Shown here: positions 8,107 through 15,890 of the stretch, piece after piece
Layout: each line of letters starts with the position of its first letter
How positions within the stretch are numbered: position 1 is the first letter of the stretch
Assembly (NCBI GenBank): GCA_046094425.1
Contig: JBJTHI010000314.1
Location: forward strand, 1-22,937
Length of the DNA: 22,937 bases
From: JANPCX01 sp046094425
Lineage (GTDB): Bacteria > Pseudomonadota > Gammaproteobacteria > Burkholderiales > Burkholderiaceae_C
Reading direction: 5' to 3'
Program-made: the position numbers and the translations under genes
Notes under the pieces: generated by a model
Database searches by the model: none
Told to the model about the DNA's origin: nothing
The model's input: only the letters and a program-made list of their open reading frames with translations

Positions 8107-8204
8107 CCGGTAGGCCAAGCCACGCTGGGCGTTGTAGCAGCCCTTGCCCGGGCATCACCCCGGGCGGCGGACTGCGCCTAGCCCAGCGCGGCTTGGCCTA
8201 CCGG
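8107..8204. repeat. Inner hairpin 2 of the MITE
   Basis: The arms 8107-8130 and 8181-8204 are complementary at 23 of 24 positions, with an A/C mismatch at 8122/8189. Inside, gcccggg (8146-8152) pairs with cccgggc (8159-8165). The right arm touches the right terminal repeat directly, so the whole element can fold as a three-way junction closed by the 33-bp terminal stem. Confidence 0.85.
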
Positions 8205-8237
8205 CGCAGGGGCAATTTACTGACACAGTAAGACTAG
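8205..8237 (-). repeat. Right terminal inverted repeat of the MITE
   Basis: This 33-bp arm begins cgcaggggcaattt and ends cagtaagactag, the exact reverse complement of 7967-7999. The VOC reading frame resumes right after it, within the CTAG and the following AG. Confidence 0.95.
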
Positions 8238-8732
8238 AGCAGCCGCAACTTGTGCACGCCGTGGTTCGCACCGCCAACTTGGAACGAGACTTGTCTACCT
8301 GGCGCGCACTCGGCAATGAGCCGGGCCCCGTGGTGAACATGAGCCGCATGACGCCTGCCGGTGAATTGCACTGGCGTTTGACGGTGCCCGACAGCGGACA
8401 ACTGGTAGAAAACGGTTGCCTCCCTACGCTCATCGAATGGCCTGACGGTTCACCCGGTTGGCGTCTGCCCGAAAGTGGTGTTGAACTGCTGCAACTCAAA
8501 CTGCTCGCACCCACCGCCAGTCACCTACCAGCCGCGTACGACTCGATTGGTTGGCGAGGGTTAGAGGTCGAATCCACCACGTCCTGCGCTGGGCACCGTT
8601 GGTGCGCGCGCTTGAATACACCGAACGGTGCAGTGTCCTTGCTCAGTCTTCCCACAGTTTAGGGATAGCCCTGTCGCATCTCGCGCCTATAGTTCCGCCA
8701 CGCCGACCCTCGATCGGCTATGGAGGCTAACC

Positions 8733-11700
8733 ATGACCACTCCCAACCAAGCCTTGTTGGAGGCCGAACGTGAGGCTGTGCGGCAACGGCGCGCCCATGT
8801 GCTGGGCGAGCCAGCGGCTGCCCACTCAGATGAGTTGAAGTTGCCGAAAGTGGGCCTGGCGTTGTCCGGCGGCGGTGTGCGCAGCGCCACCTTCGCCTTG
8901 GGTTTGTTGCGCGGCTTGGCGCAGAGCAAAACCTCGGCTCATCCACCATCGGCAAAACCGAGTTTGGTGAGCGATGGTTTGCTCGGGCGCATTGACTACC
9001 TCTCCAGCGTTTCTGGCGGTGGCTACACCGCAGGCATGTGGGGGCGGTTGGTGCAAATGCTGGGTCTGAGGCAGGCGCAAGCGCAGTTGGCCCAGAGCGA
9101 CTCCCCCACTTTACTCTGGTTGCGTCGTTATGGCCGCTACCTCACGCCCGCAGGCTCGCGCGACATTGGCATGGCAGTCGTCACCTATTTGCGTGCGCTG
9201 CTGGCGATTCACTTTGAGTTCATGTTTGCCTGTTTGTTGTTGGGTTTGGTGGTGACTGCCCCCCATGTGTGGCAACACACCACCCAGGTGCTGAAGGTGC
9301 AGGGTTGGGAGGTGTGGCTCACGCCTTGGTGGACAGCCGCAGCCTTGTTGTGGTTGACCTGCGCCCCGGGTCTGATCACAGGCTACTGGGCTGCGCGGGA
9401 CGGCCCGGATGCATCGGTTGCATCGACCACTTCAGTCACCAAAAAAAGCGTTCCAGTTCGTGACGTGCTCTTGGTGATCGTGGTGGCCGCGCTGGCTTTC
9501 ATGTTGCTGCGCTGGGCGCATGCGAACGGGGCCTTCAATTTGCTGCACAGCGGTTTGAGTTGGCCCACGGCGGTGGCCCTTGTTTTGGTGTCTGCCGTGC
9601 TCGGGCAAGTGGCAGCCCAGGTGTGGTTGGCTACGCGCCAAGATGCCTGGAGTTTGGCCGTGGCGCGTTTGCGCAATGGCCTCACCCGCGCCCTGCGCCT
9701 GGTGACCCTGGCTGCGTTGGCGGTGGCGGGTCTGGGTGTGCTGGACTTGTGCAGTTGGTGGTTGATGCAAGAGTTCCAGGCCCAAGAAGCCTGGTTGTGG
9801 GGCGGCGCGAGCGCGGGCGGTGTGGCCCTGCTGGTGCTGCGCACCATGATGCAACCCCTGCAACAAATGGCCGCGCAAACTGGCAACCAAACCAGCCCCT
9901 GGTTGCCCCGACTGCTCAACCTGGCCAGCATCGTCGGCCTCTTTGTATTGGTGCTGTTGTGGTTAGCGCTGCTGCAATGGTTTGTATTTGAACTGGGCAC
10001 CTTCGAGGTGTTTGTGGGCGTTCCGGCCTGGATGCGGGCCGCCCTTTTGCTGGGGGTGTGGTTGCTGTGGATGGCGCTCACGGCGCACAACGCCCAAATG
10101 GCCAATACCTCGTCGCTGCACAGTTTTTACCGTGCGCGTTTGACACGTGCCTACCTCGCCGTGGGCAACCCCAACCGCGCTTTGAAGGCGGCTGTGGCCG
10201 ATGCGGCGCGGGCATCGCGCCGGGAAGCGAATGTGACCCAGGTGGTGGAGGGTGACGACACCAAATTGTCTCGCTACCAACCCGAGCACCATGGCGGCCC
10301 GATTCATTTGGTCAACACCTGTTTGAACCAAACCCGCGACGGGCAAAGTGGTCTCTACAACGCCGACCGCAAAGGCAGTTGTGTCACCGCGAGTTGGCGC
10401 GGCATTGAAATTGGTAAAGATGGTTTTGTGCCTGCCAGCGAATCGTTTGACGCGGGCACCTTGGGTCGTTGGGTAGCGGTCTCAGGTGCGGCGGCTTCGC
10501 CAGGGGCGGGTTCCTACACCTCACGCGGCTTGGCCTTGCTCGTTTATTTTTTGGGTGTGCGTTTGGGTTTGTGGGTGCGCTCGCCACAAGAACAAATTCC
10601 GCTCAAGTGGTTCAGCCGTTTCGCTTGGCGTTTTCTGCCCAAACCCTGGATGCTCACCAGCGAAGCCTCGGCCACCTTTTTCGGCATGGAGCGGCCCTGG
10701 TGGTATCTCTCCGACGGCGGCCATTTTGAAAACACCGGCGTCTATGCGCTACTCAAACGCGAGCTGGATTTCATCATCTTGTCCGATGCCAGTTGTGACG
10801 CCGACTACCAGTTCGGCGACATTGAAAACCTGGTGCGCAAAGCCCGCATCGACTTCGGTGCTGAAATTGATTTCTACACCCGCGAAGAAGCCGCCGACCT
10901 CTTCAGCCTGGCCGGCACCGAGCTCACCGTGGTCTCGCCCGAAGACATGGCCAACAACCACTCTTGCCGAGGCGTGCTCTTGGCGCGCATTCGCTACCGC
11001 TCGCGTGTGGACGAGGCTACTGGTCGCATGGTGCAACCCGAGGGCACCCTCTTGGTCGTCAAGCCCAATTTGCACGACGAGTTGAATGTGGACGTACTGG
11101 CTTATGCGCGCAAGAACACCAGCTTTCCACACGAGTCCACGGGCGACCAGTCTTTCGATGAAGCGCAATGGGAGAGCTACCACCGCCTCGGGGAAGACTT
11201 TGGCCGTGCCATGCACGATGCTTGGCTCGCACAACTGCCGGGCTGGAAAAAGCCGGCTCGGCATGCGCTGAAAGTGGCAGCGCGCTTACGCTACGCGACC
11301 GACTCCACCGACACCGCCAAAGCCAGCACCGAACCCCTGTGGCGGCGCTCGGCCCGCGCCACCGCCATAGGCACCACCTTGGGCTTGGGCGCATCGGGCA
11401 CGCTGCTCTTGTCGCTGTGGCAGGTACACGATCAATTGCAGCGCAGGCAGGCCGATGAACAAACGGAAGTGCGGCAAATGCTGCTCGACACCAGCAAAGG
11501 CCTGCAAGGCCTGGACGGATCTTGCCCCAACCTGCCCGACCATGTGGTGGCGCAAACCTCACGGCTGCTTGATTTGCGCGGCTCGCCCACGCTGAGGCCG
11601 CTGGAGAAGGGCGGGGTCGATCTCATCACCGCCCGTTTGAGTCGTGAATGTTTCAAACCCGCCGCTGCGGGGGGTGAATGCCTGGCCGCTGAACAACGTT

Positions 11701-12503
11701 TCACCAACGACCTGTGTACCAAGCTGAACAACAACACCAACGAAAAAACCACGCTCGACTACTGGCACCCCCGCACCACACCCGAGAACCAAGCCGCCGA
11801 GGCACGCAAAACCTTGAACCACATTCAAACCCAGTTGGCGGGTTTGTTGGGCGATGGGTTGCCCAAGGTGGTGACCACGGCGTCCTCCCCAACGCCCACG
11901 GGTTCTGAGCCGCAGCTGACCAATGCCGCAGGCGTGGCCGCATCGGCCCCAGCCCCAACCGTTCCTGCTGCTACTGCGCCAACGGCCTCGTTGGCAGCGA
12001 CGACGCTGACCGAATCTTGCAAACGCAGCGCGGCCACCGAGCGCAGTATTTTGTATGTGCAGGTGTACGACGAAACCAGTTTGCGCGTGGCCAACCAGTG
12101 GCGTCAGGTGTTGCTTGACTTGCCCGGCGGTGTCGGCCAAGCCATTCAGTTGGCCCCAATTGAAAACGTGGTGCGCAGTGCCGAGCTGCGCCAGCAACGC
12201 CGCCCCGTGCCCTGGCCCAAACCCACCTTTTTGCTGCACGACGCGAGCAGCCGCCGCTGCGCCGAGGTGCTGGCCGGGTTTCTCAAGCCACGTTTGACGC
12301 CTTCCGTCGCCAGTGCGGCGCAGAGTTCGCCCGCTGCCAACAAAGCCACAGCCAGCAAAGAAGACGATGTGTGGATCCGCAACTTGCCCGACAGCCAACC
12401 CAACCGCCGTGTTGGTGTGATCGAACTGTGGCTACCGCCGGGCAGTTTGAGTGAAAGCAAGGTGATGACGCAGACGCTGACGGCGCAAAGCAACCAGCGT
12501 TAG
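8733..12503 (+). CDS. Large patatin-like phospholipase with central membrane domain
   Basis: The product has 1256 residues. The patatin/cPLA2-like active site is visible: the oxyanion loop GGGVRS (46-51), the nucleophile Ser94 in SSVSGGGY, and Asp661 in SDGGHFENTG. Such enzymes cleave acyl chains from membrane lipids. Between Ser and Asp lie about eight hydrophobic segments (roughly 155-176, 197-216, 243-261, 278-300, 320-342, 356-370, 395-417, 432-450). Another is at 876-897, followed by a region with several Cys, an Ala/Pro/Thr-rich linker (about 1050-1095) and a C-terminal domain (1106-1235) beginning ILYVQVYDE. The ATG at 8733 has a good ribosome site (ggagg, 8722-8726); an extension to 8628 would run through the end of the VOC gene. 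The stop overlaps the convergent PIN gene by 4 nt. The role is unknown: lipid turnover, or membrane-damaging effector. Confidence 0.88.
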   Translation: MTTPNQALLEAEREAVRQRRAHVLGEPAAAHSDELKLPKVGLALSGGGVRSATFALGLLRGLAQSKTSAHPPSAKPSLVSDGLLGRIDYLSSVSGGGYTAGMWGRLVQMLGLRQAQAQLAQSDSPTLLWLRRYGRYLTPAGSRDIGMAVVTYLRALLAIHFEFMFACLLLGLVVTAPHVWQHTTQVLKVQGWEVWLTPWWTAAALLWLTCAPGLITGYWAARDGPDASVASTTSVTKKSVPVRDVLLVIVVAALAFMLLRWAHANGAFNLLHSGLSWPTAVALVLVSAVLGQVAAQVWLATRQDAWSLAVARLRNGLTRALRLVTLAALAVAGLGVLDLCSWWLMQEFQAQEAWLWGGASAGGVALLVLRTMMQPLQQMAAQTGNQTSPWLPRLLNLASIVGLFVLVLLWLALLQWFVFELGTFEVFVGVPAWMRAALLLGVWLLWMALTAHNAQMANTSSLHSFYRARLTRAYLAVGNPNRALKAAVADAARASRREANVTQVVEGDDTKLSRYQPEHHGGPIHLVNTCLNQTRDGQSGLYNADRKGSCVTASWRGIEIGKDGFVPASESFDAGTLGRWVAVSGAAASPGAGSYTSRGLALLVYFLGVRLGLWVRSPQEQIPLKWFSRFAWRFLPKPWMLTSEASATFFGMERPWWYLSDGGHFENTGVYALLKRELDFIILSDASCDADYQFGDIENLVRKARIDFGAEIDFYTREEAADLFSLAGTELTVVSPEDMANNHSCRGVLLARIRYRSRVDEATGRMVQPEGTLLVVKPNLHDELNVDVLAYARKNTSFPHESTGDQSFDEAQWESYHRLGEDFGRAMHDAWLAQLPGWKKPARHALKVAARLRYATDSTDTAKASTEPLWRRSARATAIGTTLGLGASGTLLLSLWQVHDQLQRRQADEQTEVRQMLLDTSKGLQGLDGSCPNLPDHVVAQTSRLLDLRGSPTLRPLEKGGVDLITARLSRECFKPAAAGGECLAAEQRFTNDLCTKLNNNTNEKTTLDYWHPRTTPENQAAEARKTLNHIQTQLAGLLGDGLPKVVTTASSPTPTGSEPQLTNAAGVAASAPAPTVPAATAPTASLAATTLTESCKRSAATERSILYVQVYDETSLRVANQWRQVLLDLPGGVGQAIQLAPIENVVRSAELRQQRRPVPWPKPTFLLHDASSRRCAEVLAGFLKPRLTPSVASAAQSSPAANKATASKEDDVWIRNLPDSQPNRRVGVIELWLPPGSLSESKVMTQTLTAQSNQR

Positions 12504-13063
12504 CGATCAAACTCGCTGAGTTTCTTGGACGGAGCGCGCCAAGGTCTTGTTTTGTTGGCGAATTTCTTGTTGTAAAAACGAGAAATGTCGCTCGCGCACA
12601 AAAAATCTACTTCTATGCCGTACGCACTTAACTGTTGCTGCCAGTTTCGCCACTTGCTGTCGGTGGCTTGCCAAATAGGTGGCTTCTGTGGGTCTGCATG
12701 GGCCACAGCGGCAAATACTCGATCCGATGGGTCAAAGCGTTCTTGCAATTGAAGATCGGGAAATTCCAAGTACCAGTTCTCTGCGGTCTCATTCACGTGC
12801 ACCTGGTTCACGTGGGCGGCATTGGCGGCATGCCGCAAAGCCCATTTGATAAACAAGTCACCAGGCTTTTTGGAATTGCGAGGACTCGTTTTGTTTTGGT
12901 ACTCCGAAAGAATGCGGTAGCAATCGTCTACAACCAGAATGCCTGACTTGATCATTTCGGCGAGTTTTTCAACGCAGGCGATGACGCATTCAGGTGAAAC
13001 GTCAGCGTGCGCTTCATTTGCAACCAGAAGCACGTTGGTGTCAACGACGGCGCGGGTTTTCAT
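12500..13063 (-). CDS. PIN-domain nuclease-like protein, partner of the AAA ATPase
   Basis: A 187-residue protein with a PIN (VapC-like) RNase fold. The N-terminal VVDTNVLLVAN gives Asp8, Glu54 follows in ILSEYQ, Asp111/Asp114 are in DPSDRVFAAVAHA, and Asp135 in ATDSKW. This is the full acidic set expected for Mg2+-dependent RNA cleavage. It is longer than usual VapC toxins (about 130 residues), with an extra basic C-terminus (KKFANKTRPWRAPSKK). Its ATG overlaps the ATPase stop by 4 nt (13060-13063), so the two are made together. No small antitoxin gene is adjacent; the ATPase may be the control partner. Cleavage of phage or host RNA is inferred from family, not shown. Confidence 0.82.
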   Translation of the reverse strand: MKTRAVVDTNVLLVANEAHADVSPECVIACVEKLAEMIKSGILVVDDCYRILSEYQNKTSPRNSKKPGDLFIKWALRHAANAAHVNQVHVNETAENWYLEFPDLQLQERFDPSDRVFAAVAHADPQKPPIWQATDSKWRNWQQQLSAYGIEVDFLCASDISRFYNKKFANKTRPWRAPSKKLSEFDR

Positions 13064-14454
13064 GCACGAAGACTTTGGCGCTCGCTGATCTTTCGTCTCA
13101 TTGCGGCCATGGTTCGTGCAGTTACGTCTGCCATCTCATCACCAAAGAAATTCTCTGGCCAGTTTTCGATCTCACCATAAAGATTCAGCGTCAACGGTTC
13201 GAGATCAGTTATTCCGCCGGCCCGGTTGCAAAAGTAAACGGCGACATCTTCTGGGGGGATCGTTCCCTCCGCTACTCGACGTTGGAGTCTGGTCAAAAAG
13301 TGCTCGGAATGACTTTCAACGATCAATTGGACATTCCGAGGCTTCCCATTTTCTCTGGCTTGCACCGCACTTATAAACACATCAGCCAGTTCCGCTTGAA
13401 CTTGAGGATGCAGGTGTATCTCGGGTTGTTCCATCCAGACCATAGAGTCCGGTGGCGCATAAAACGCTTCCACCAAAGCAGGTAAAACTTGGGATATACC
13501 AAATCCGACGTCGGTGAGCTTGACCTCGACTGCTCCAGGGTGGGTTTTGATGAGTACCTCAAACTCCTTGCGTCCTTTTGCCACCGGCTTGACCTCAAAG
13601 CTGCTGATGACTCCCAAGTTTTTTAGCCAAGAAGCGATGAACGAGCCGAAGTCTTGTTGTCGCTGTTTTGGGCCTCGATTGAGTTTTCTGCCATCGGCAG
13701 TCGCTGCAAGCAGCGCGGCAATTGTGGACTCTCCCTGAGCACCAACATCGGGGGGCATATCACCAGACCATTGATAAGTCCGCTCTGGGTACCTACGCAA
13801 AGGGCCTAAGTAAAAAAGACTCCCGAGCATTCTCTCGGTTTCTACAGAAAACTGAGCCAGAAAATCGGCATTTTGGTAACGCGCCAAAGTTACGTCCGAA
13901 AAACGATAAAACTTTTCTGGCGGCTCAAGAGGCCAAACCCGTCCAGTGGCTTTGACGAGTTTCAGCGGGTGTGAATCGAGAGTCACCTTGCTTGCTGCAG
14001 TACGACCGTGACTCACGCTGAGAACTACACCCCTTTCAGAACTCAGTTTGTATTCAATGCCTTCAAGCTCTGGTTGTTCTGCTTTGCCAGCACGGATGCG
14101 ACTCAGCAGCGAGATGTTGTTCCCGGAATATGATTCGCCACGCTCCAAAGAATTGCGAACGGTGAACGGTGACGCAGGCTTCCAACGAAGCGAAAATTCC
14201 AGTACCGATTTCAAGTCGTGTGCGTGGATGCAGTCCGTAAATGTCCCGAGATCAATCAGCGATGATTTATCTCCAAGGTGAAGAACCCGCTTCCTGTCGG
14301 ATAGAAGAGTTGTTTGTTTCAGCGCAAGTAGCAGGTGGCCCAAGCTGCTTTTGCCAGCGCTGTTTGCTCCGAAAATGACGGTGAGCGGTGCCATCCTTAT
14401 GGCTCCCGTGTCTTTCCATGCCTTGAAATTCTTTATGCGCAATTCAGTCAACAT
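13060..14454 (-). CDS. AAA ATPase, OLD/AAA_21-like with DUF3696 C-terminus
   Basis: The product from the ATG at 14454 has 464 residues. The N-terminus LTELRIKNFKAW and Walker A GANSAGKSS (29-37) are typical of the SMC/OLD-like AAA_15/AAA_21 group. The ABC-type signature TDVGFGISQVLP is at 314-325, Walker B VWMEQPEIHLHP at 339-350, and the switch ESHSEHFL at 380-387. The C-terminal part (YFCNRAGG, then GEIENWPENFFGDEM) matches the DUF3696 pattern as remembered. There is no TOPRIM domain, so it is not a complete OLD nuclease; a partner nuclease is expected and the PIN gene fits. A GTG at 14508 could extend it by 18 residues, but the family motif starts at 14454. Base composition is more AT-rich than the neighbours: the line 13861-13920 is 24/60 GC, against 36/60 for a trpE line (18841-18900). 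This suggests acquired DNA. Confidence 0.87.
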   Translation of the reverse strand: MLTELRIKNFKAWKDTGAIRMAPLTVIFGANSAGKSSLGHLLLALKQTTLLSDRKRVLHLGDKSSLIDLGTFTDCIHAHDLKSVLEFSLRWKPASPFTVRNSLERGESYSGNNISLLSRIRAGKAEQPELEGIEYKLSSERGVVLSVSHGRTAASKVTLDSHPLKLVKATGRVWPLEPPEKFYRFSDVTLARYQNADFLAQFSVETERMLGSLFYLGPLRRYPERTYQWSGDMPPDVGAQGESTIAALLAATADGRKLNRGPKQRQQDFGSFIASWLKNLGVISSFEVKPVAKGRKEFEVLIKTHPGAVEVKLTDVGFGISQVLPALVEAFYAPPDSMVWMEQPEIHLHPQVQAELADVFISAVQARENGKPRNVQLIVESHSEHFLTRLQRRVAEGTIPPEDVAVYFCNRAGGITDLEPLTLNLYGEIENWPENFFGDEMADVTARTMAAMRRKISERQSLRA

Positions 14455-14532
14455 TGGGTGGCCCTCAATTCGTCTGGATTGTCTAGCGGCAAAACACCAA
14501 AATAGCACTGCCGTAAAAATTTTCCCTCAGTT

Positions 14533-15798
14533 TCAAGTAGTCGCCTCTAGGGCGAGTAACTCCGCCACCGTCTGCTTGCGCCGAATCACCCGGTTGTTGC
14601 CGCCATCCACCAACACCTCGGCAATCAAAGGACGGCTGTTGTAGTTGGATGACATGGCCGCGCCATAGGCCCCGGTGTCGTGGAAGACCAGCAGGTCGCC
14701 GACCTCGGGGCTGGCCAGGTCGCGGTGGCTGACCACGCCTCCCTCAAGTTGGGTGAACACATCGCCCGATTCACACAACGGCCCCGCCACCACGCAAGGT
14801 CGCAGGCTGCGCTCTGCACCGTCATGTGCCACCACGCTGATATGGTGGTAACCGCCATACATGGCAGGCCGCACCAAGTCGCTGAAACCGGCGTCTACCA
14901 ACACAAAGTGGTTGTTGCCCATGTTTTTCACAGCGCGTACTTCGGCGATCAATACGCCAGACTCTGCCACCAAGTAGCGGCCGGGCTCAATCTCTAGCGC
15001 CACAAAGTGACCCAGCATGGTTGCAATACGCTGGCGCGCACCGTCCCACAGGCTGTAGTAATGGGCAGTGTCTAAGCGTGATTCACCTTCGCGGTAGGGA
15101 ATGGAAAGTCCCCCACCGGCCGAGATGGCTTCAATGTCATGCCCCAATGCTTTCACTTGTGTCACCAAGGCCACCATGGCATCACAAACCTGAGACAAAT
15201 GCCCATAGTCCACACCCGAGCCGATGTGCATGTGGATGCCCACCAAATGCAAACCATGCTGTTTCACTGCTGCCAGCGCTTGCGGTAAATCGGCATGCCA
15301 AATGCCGTGTTTGCTTTGTTCGCCGCCGGTATTGGTTTTTTGGCTGTGACCATGACCAAAACCGGGGTTGATGCGCAACCACACCCGGTGGCCGCTGGCG
15401 CGTTTTGCCGTTGCTTGGCCTAGCTGGTGCAGCATGTCGATGGAACCGGCATTCACGGGAATGCCCAGTTCCACTACGCGCGCCAGGGTAGGGCGGTCGA
15501 ACAAATCGGCGGTGAACACGATGCCCGCTGCATGGTTTGAGGCTGCACCCGCGACGGTGAAACCAGCATGCAAGGCGCGTTCAATCTCACCCAAGGACAC
15601 CGCATCCACCACCACACCCTGCTGCCGCATCAGCCGCAACAAATGCGTGTTCGAGCAGGCTTTCTGAGCGAAGCGAATCGTGTCGAAGGCTTTTAGCTCA
15701 CTGATGCGCTGGCGGATGGTGGCGGCGTCATAAACCCACAGCGGTGTGCCATGTTCGTGTGCGAGGGCTTGAATTTGGGTGTGGGTGAAGGGGGACAT
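14533..15798 (-). CDS. lysA: Diaminopimelate decarboxylase
   Basis: A 421-residue alanine-racemase-fold (type III) PLP enzyme that decarboxylates meso-diaminopimelate to lysine, the last step of the DAP pathway, in the cytosol. Motifs: FAQKACSN with the PLP lysine Lys46; VDAVSLGEIERAL; the HMHIGSG motif; SAGGGLSIPY; EPGRYLVAESG; and GPLCESGDVF, where the Cys is part of the active site. The ATG at 15796-15798 has a ggaag site a few bases upstream. It is divergent from lysR, the classical arrangement in which LysR activates lysA when diaminopimelate accumulates and lysine is low. The ATPase/PIN pair follows 78 nt downstream on the same strand. Confidence 0.96.
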   Translation of the reverse strand: MSPFTHTQIQALAHEHGTPLWVYDAATIRQRISELKAFDTIRFAQKACSNTHLLRLMRQQGVVVDAVSLGEIERALHAGFTVAGAASNHAAGIVFTADLFDRPTLARVVELGIPVNAGSIDMLHQLGQATAKRASGHRVWLRINPGFGHGHSQKTNTGGEQSKHGIWHADLPQALAAVKQHGLHLVGIHMHIGSGVDYGHLSQVCDAMVALVTQVKALGHDIEAISAGGGLSIPYREGESRLDTAHYYSLWDGARQRIATMLGHFVALEIEPGRYLVAESGVLIAEVRAVKNMGNNHFVLVDAGFSDLVRPAMYGGYHHISVVAHDGAERSLRPCVVAGPLCESGDVFTQLEGGVVSHRDLASPEVGDLLVFHDTGAYGAAMSSNYNSRPLIAEVLVDGGNNRVIRRKQTVAELLALEATT

Positions 15799-15890
15799 GC
15801 TGCTTCCGCAAGAAAAGTTCAGCCGCCATCTTGCCTTGGGAAGAGCTTTCAGTAAATTGTTTTGTGGTGCATGATCTATTCATCGCTGAT
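15799..15890. promoter_or_regulatory. lysA-lysR divergent regulatory region
   Basis: The 92-bp gap between the divergent starts should hold both promoters and the LysR binding sites, by analogy with the E. coli lysR-lysA pair. A short AT-rich stretch (15848-15880) is the likeliest location. One imperfect dyad, atgatctattcat at 15869-15881, resembles a LysR-type T-N11-A site, but I cannot assign it with certainty. No lysine riboswitch-like structure was seen. Confidence 0.4.

Larger units (their letters stand above)
7967..8237. mobile_element. MITE-like non-autonomous insertion, 267 bp net, CTAG (or TA) target duplication
   Basis: The segment is bounded by perfect 33-bp inverted repeats, 7967-7999 and 8205-8237, each including a terminal CTAG. 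CTAG occurs once in the restored target, so one CTAG is a 4-bp duplication; because it is palindromic, a TA duplication inside CTAG fits equally well. The inside (about 205 bp) has no convincing gene: only short shadow frames, and stops in the left repeat. It is filled with two long hairpins listed separately. IS5-group elements (CTAG-like targets) and IS630-like elements (TA in CTAG) are candidates for the transposase acting in trans, but the terminal sequence (tcttactgtgtcagta...) was not recognised as belonging to a known element. Recognised as mobile because it cleanly interrupts the VOC gene. Confidence 0.88.
7670..8662 (+). pseudogene. VOC / glyoxalase-like domain protein, split by a MITE-like insertion
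   Basis: The left part (7670-7970) encodes a glyoxalase-like start, LDHLVIAASSLAQGVQWCE, with GTHNRLFSIAG and YAEIIAIDPAA. The reading frame then enters the insertion and stops at TAA 7985-7987. The right part (8238-8662) continues the same protein (VHAVVRTANLERDL, PTLIEWPDGSPGW, a C-terminal domain) to TAG at 8660-8662. Deleting 267 bp, one CTAG copy included, joins the halves in frame as ...VQAALLEQPQLVHAVV..., giving about 241 residues (230 from the alternative ATG at 7703). Family knowledge: VOC proteins bind metals and act as lyases, isomerases or dioxygenases; this one had no identifiable substrate. It lies 44 nt after the PhzF gene and was probably the last gene of that run. Both halves look otherwise undamaged, so the disruption seems recent. 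Confidence 0.9.

Noticed and set aside
8144..8662. Right half of the VOC gene as an independent gene starting inside the insertion
   Set aside because: Its first residues come from MITE hairpin sequence and it continues exactly the protein of the left half; it is better described as the 3' part of a pseudogene.
8733..14454. Patatin protein plus ATPase plus PIN as a single CBASS-like system
   Set aside because: The patatin gene is convergent with the other two, has a large membrane domain unlike CapV effectors, and no nucleotide cyclase gene is nearby.
15849..15859. tcagtaaattg upstream of lysR, also present in the MITE terminal repeat
   Set aside because: Only 11 bases are shared, with no further similarity, no partner arm and no CTAG; chance is likely.
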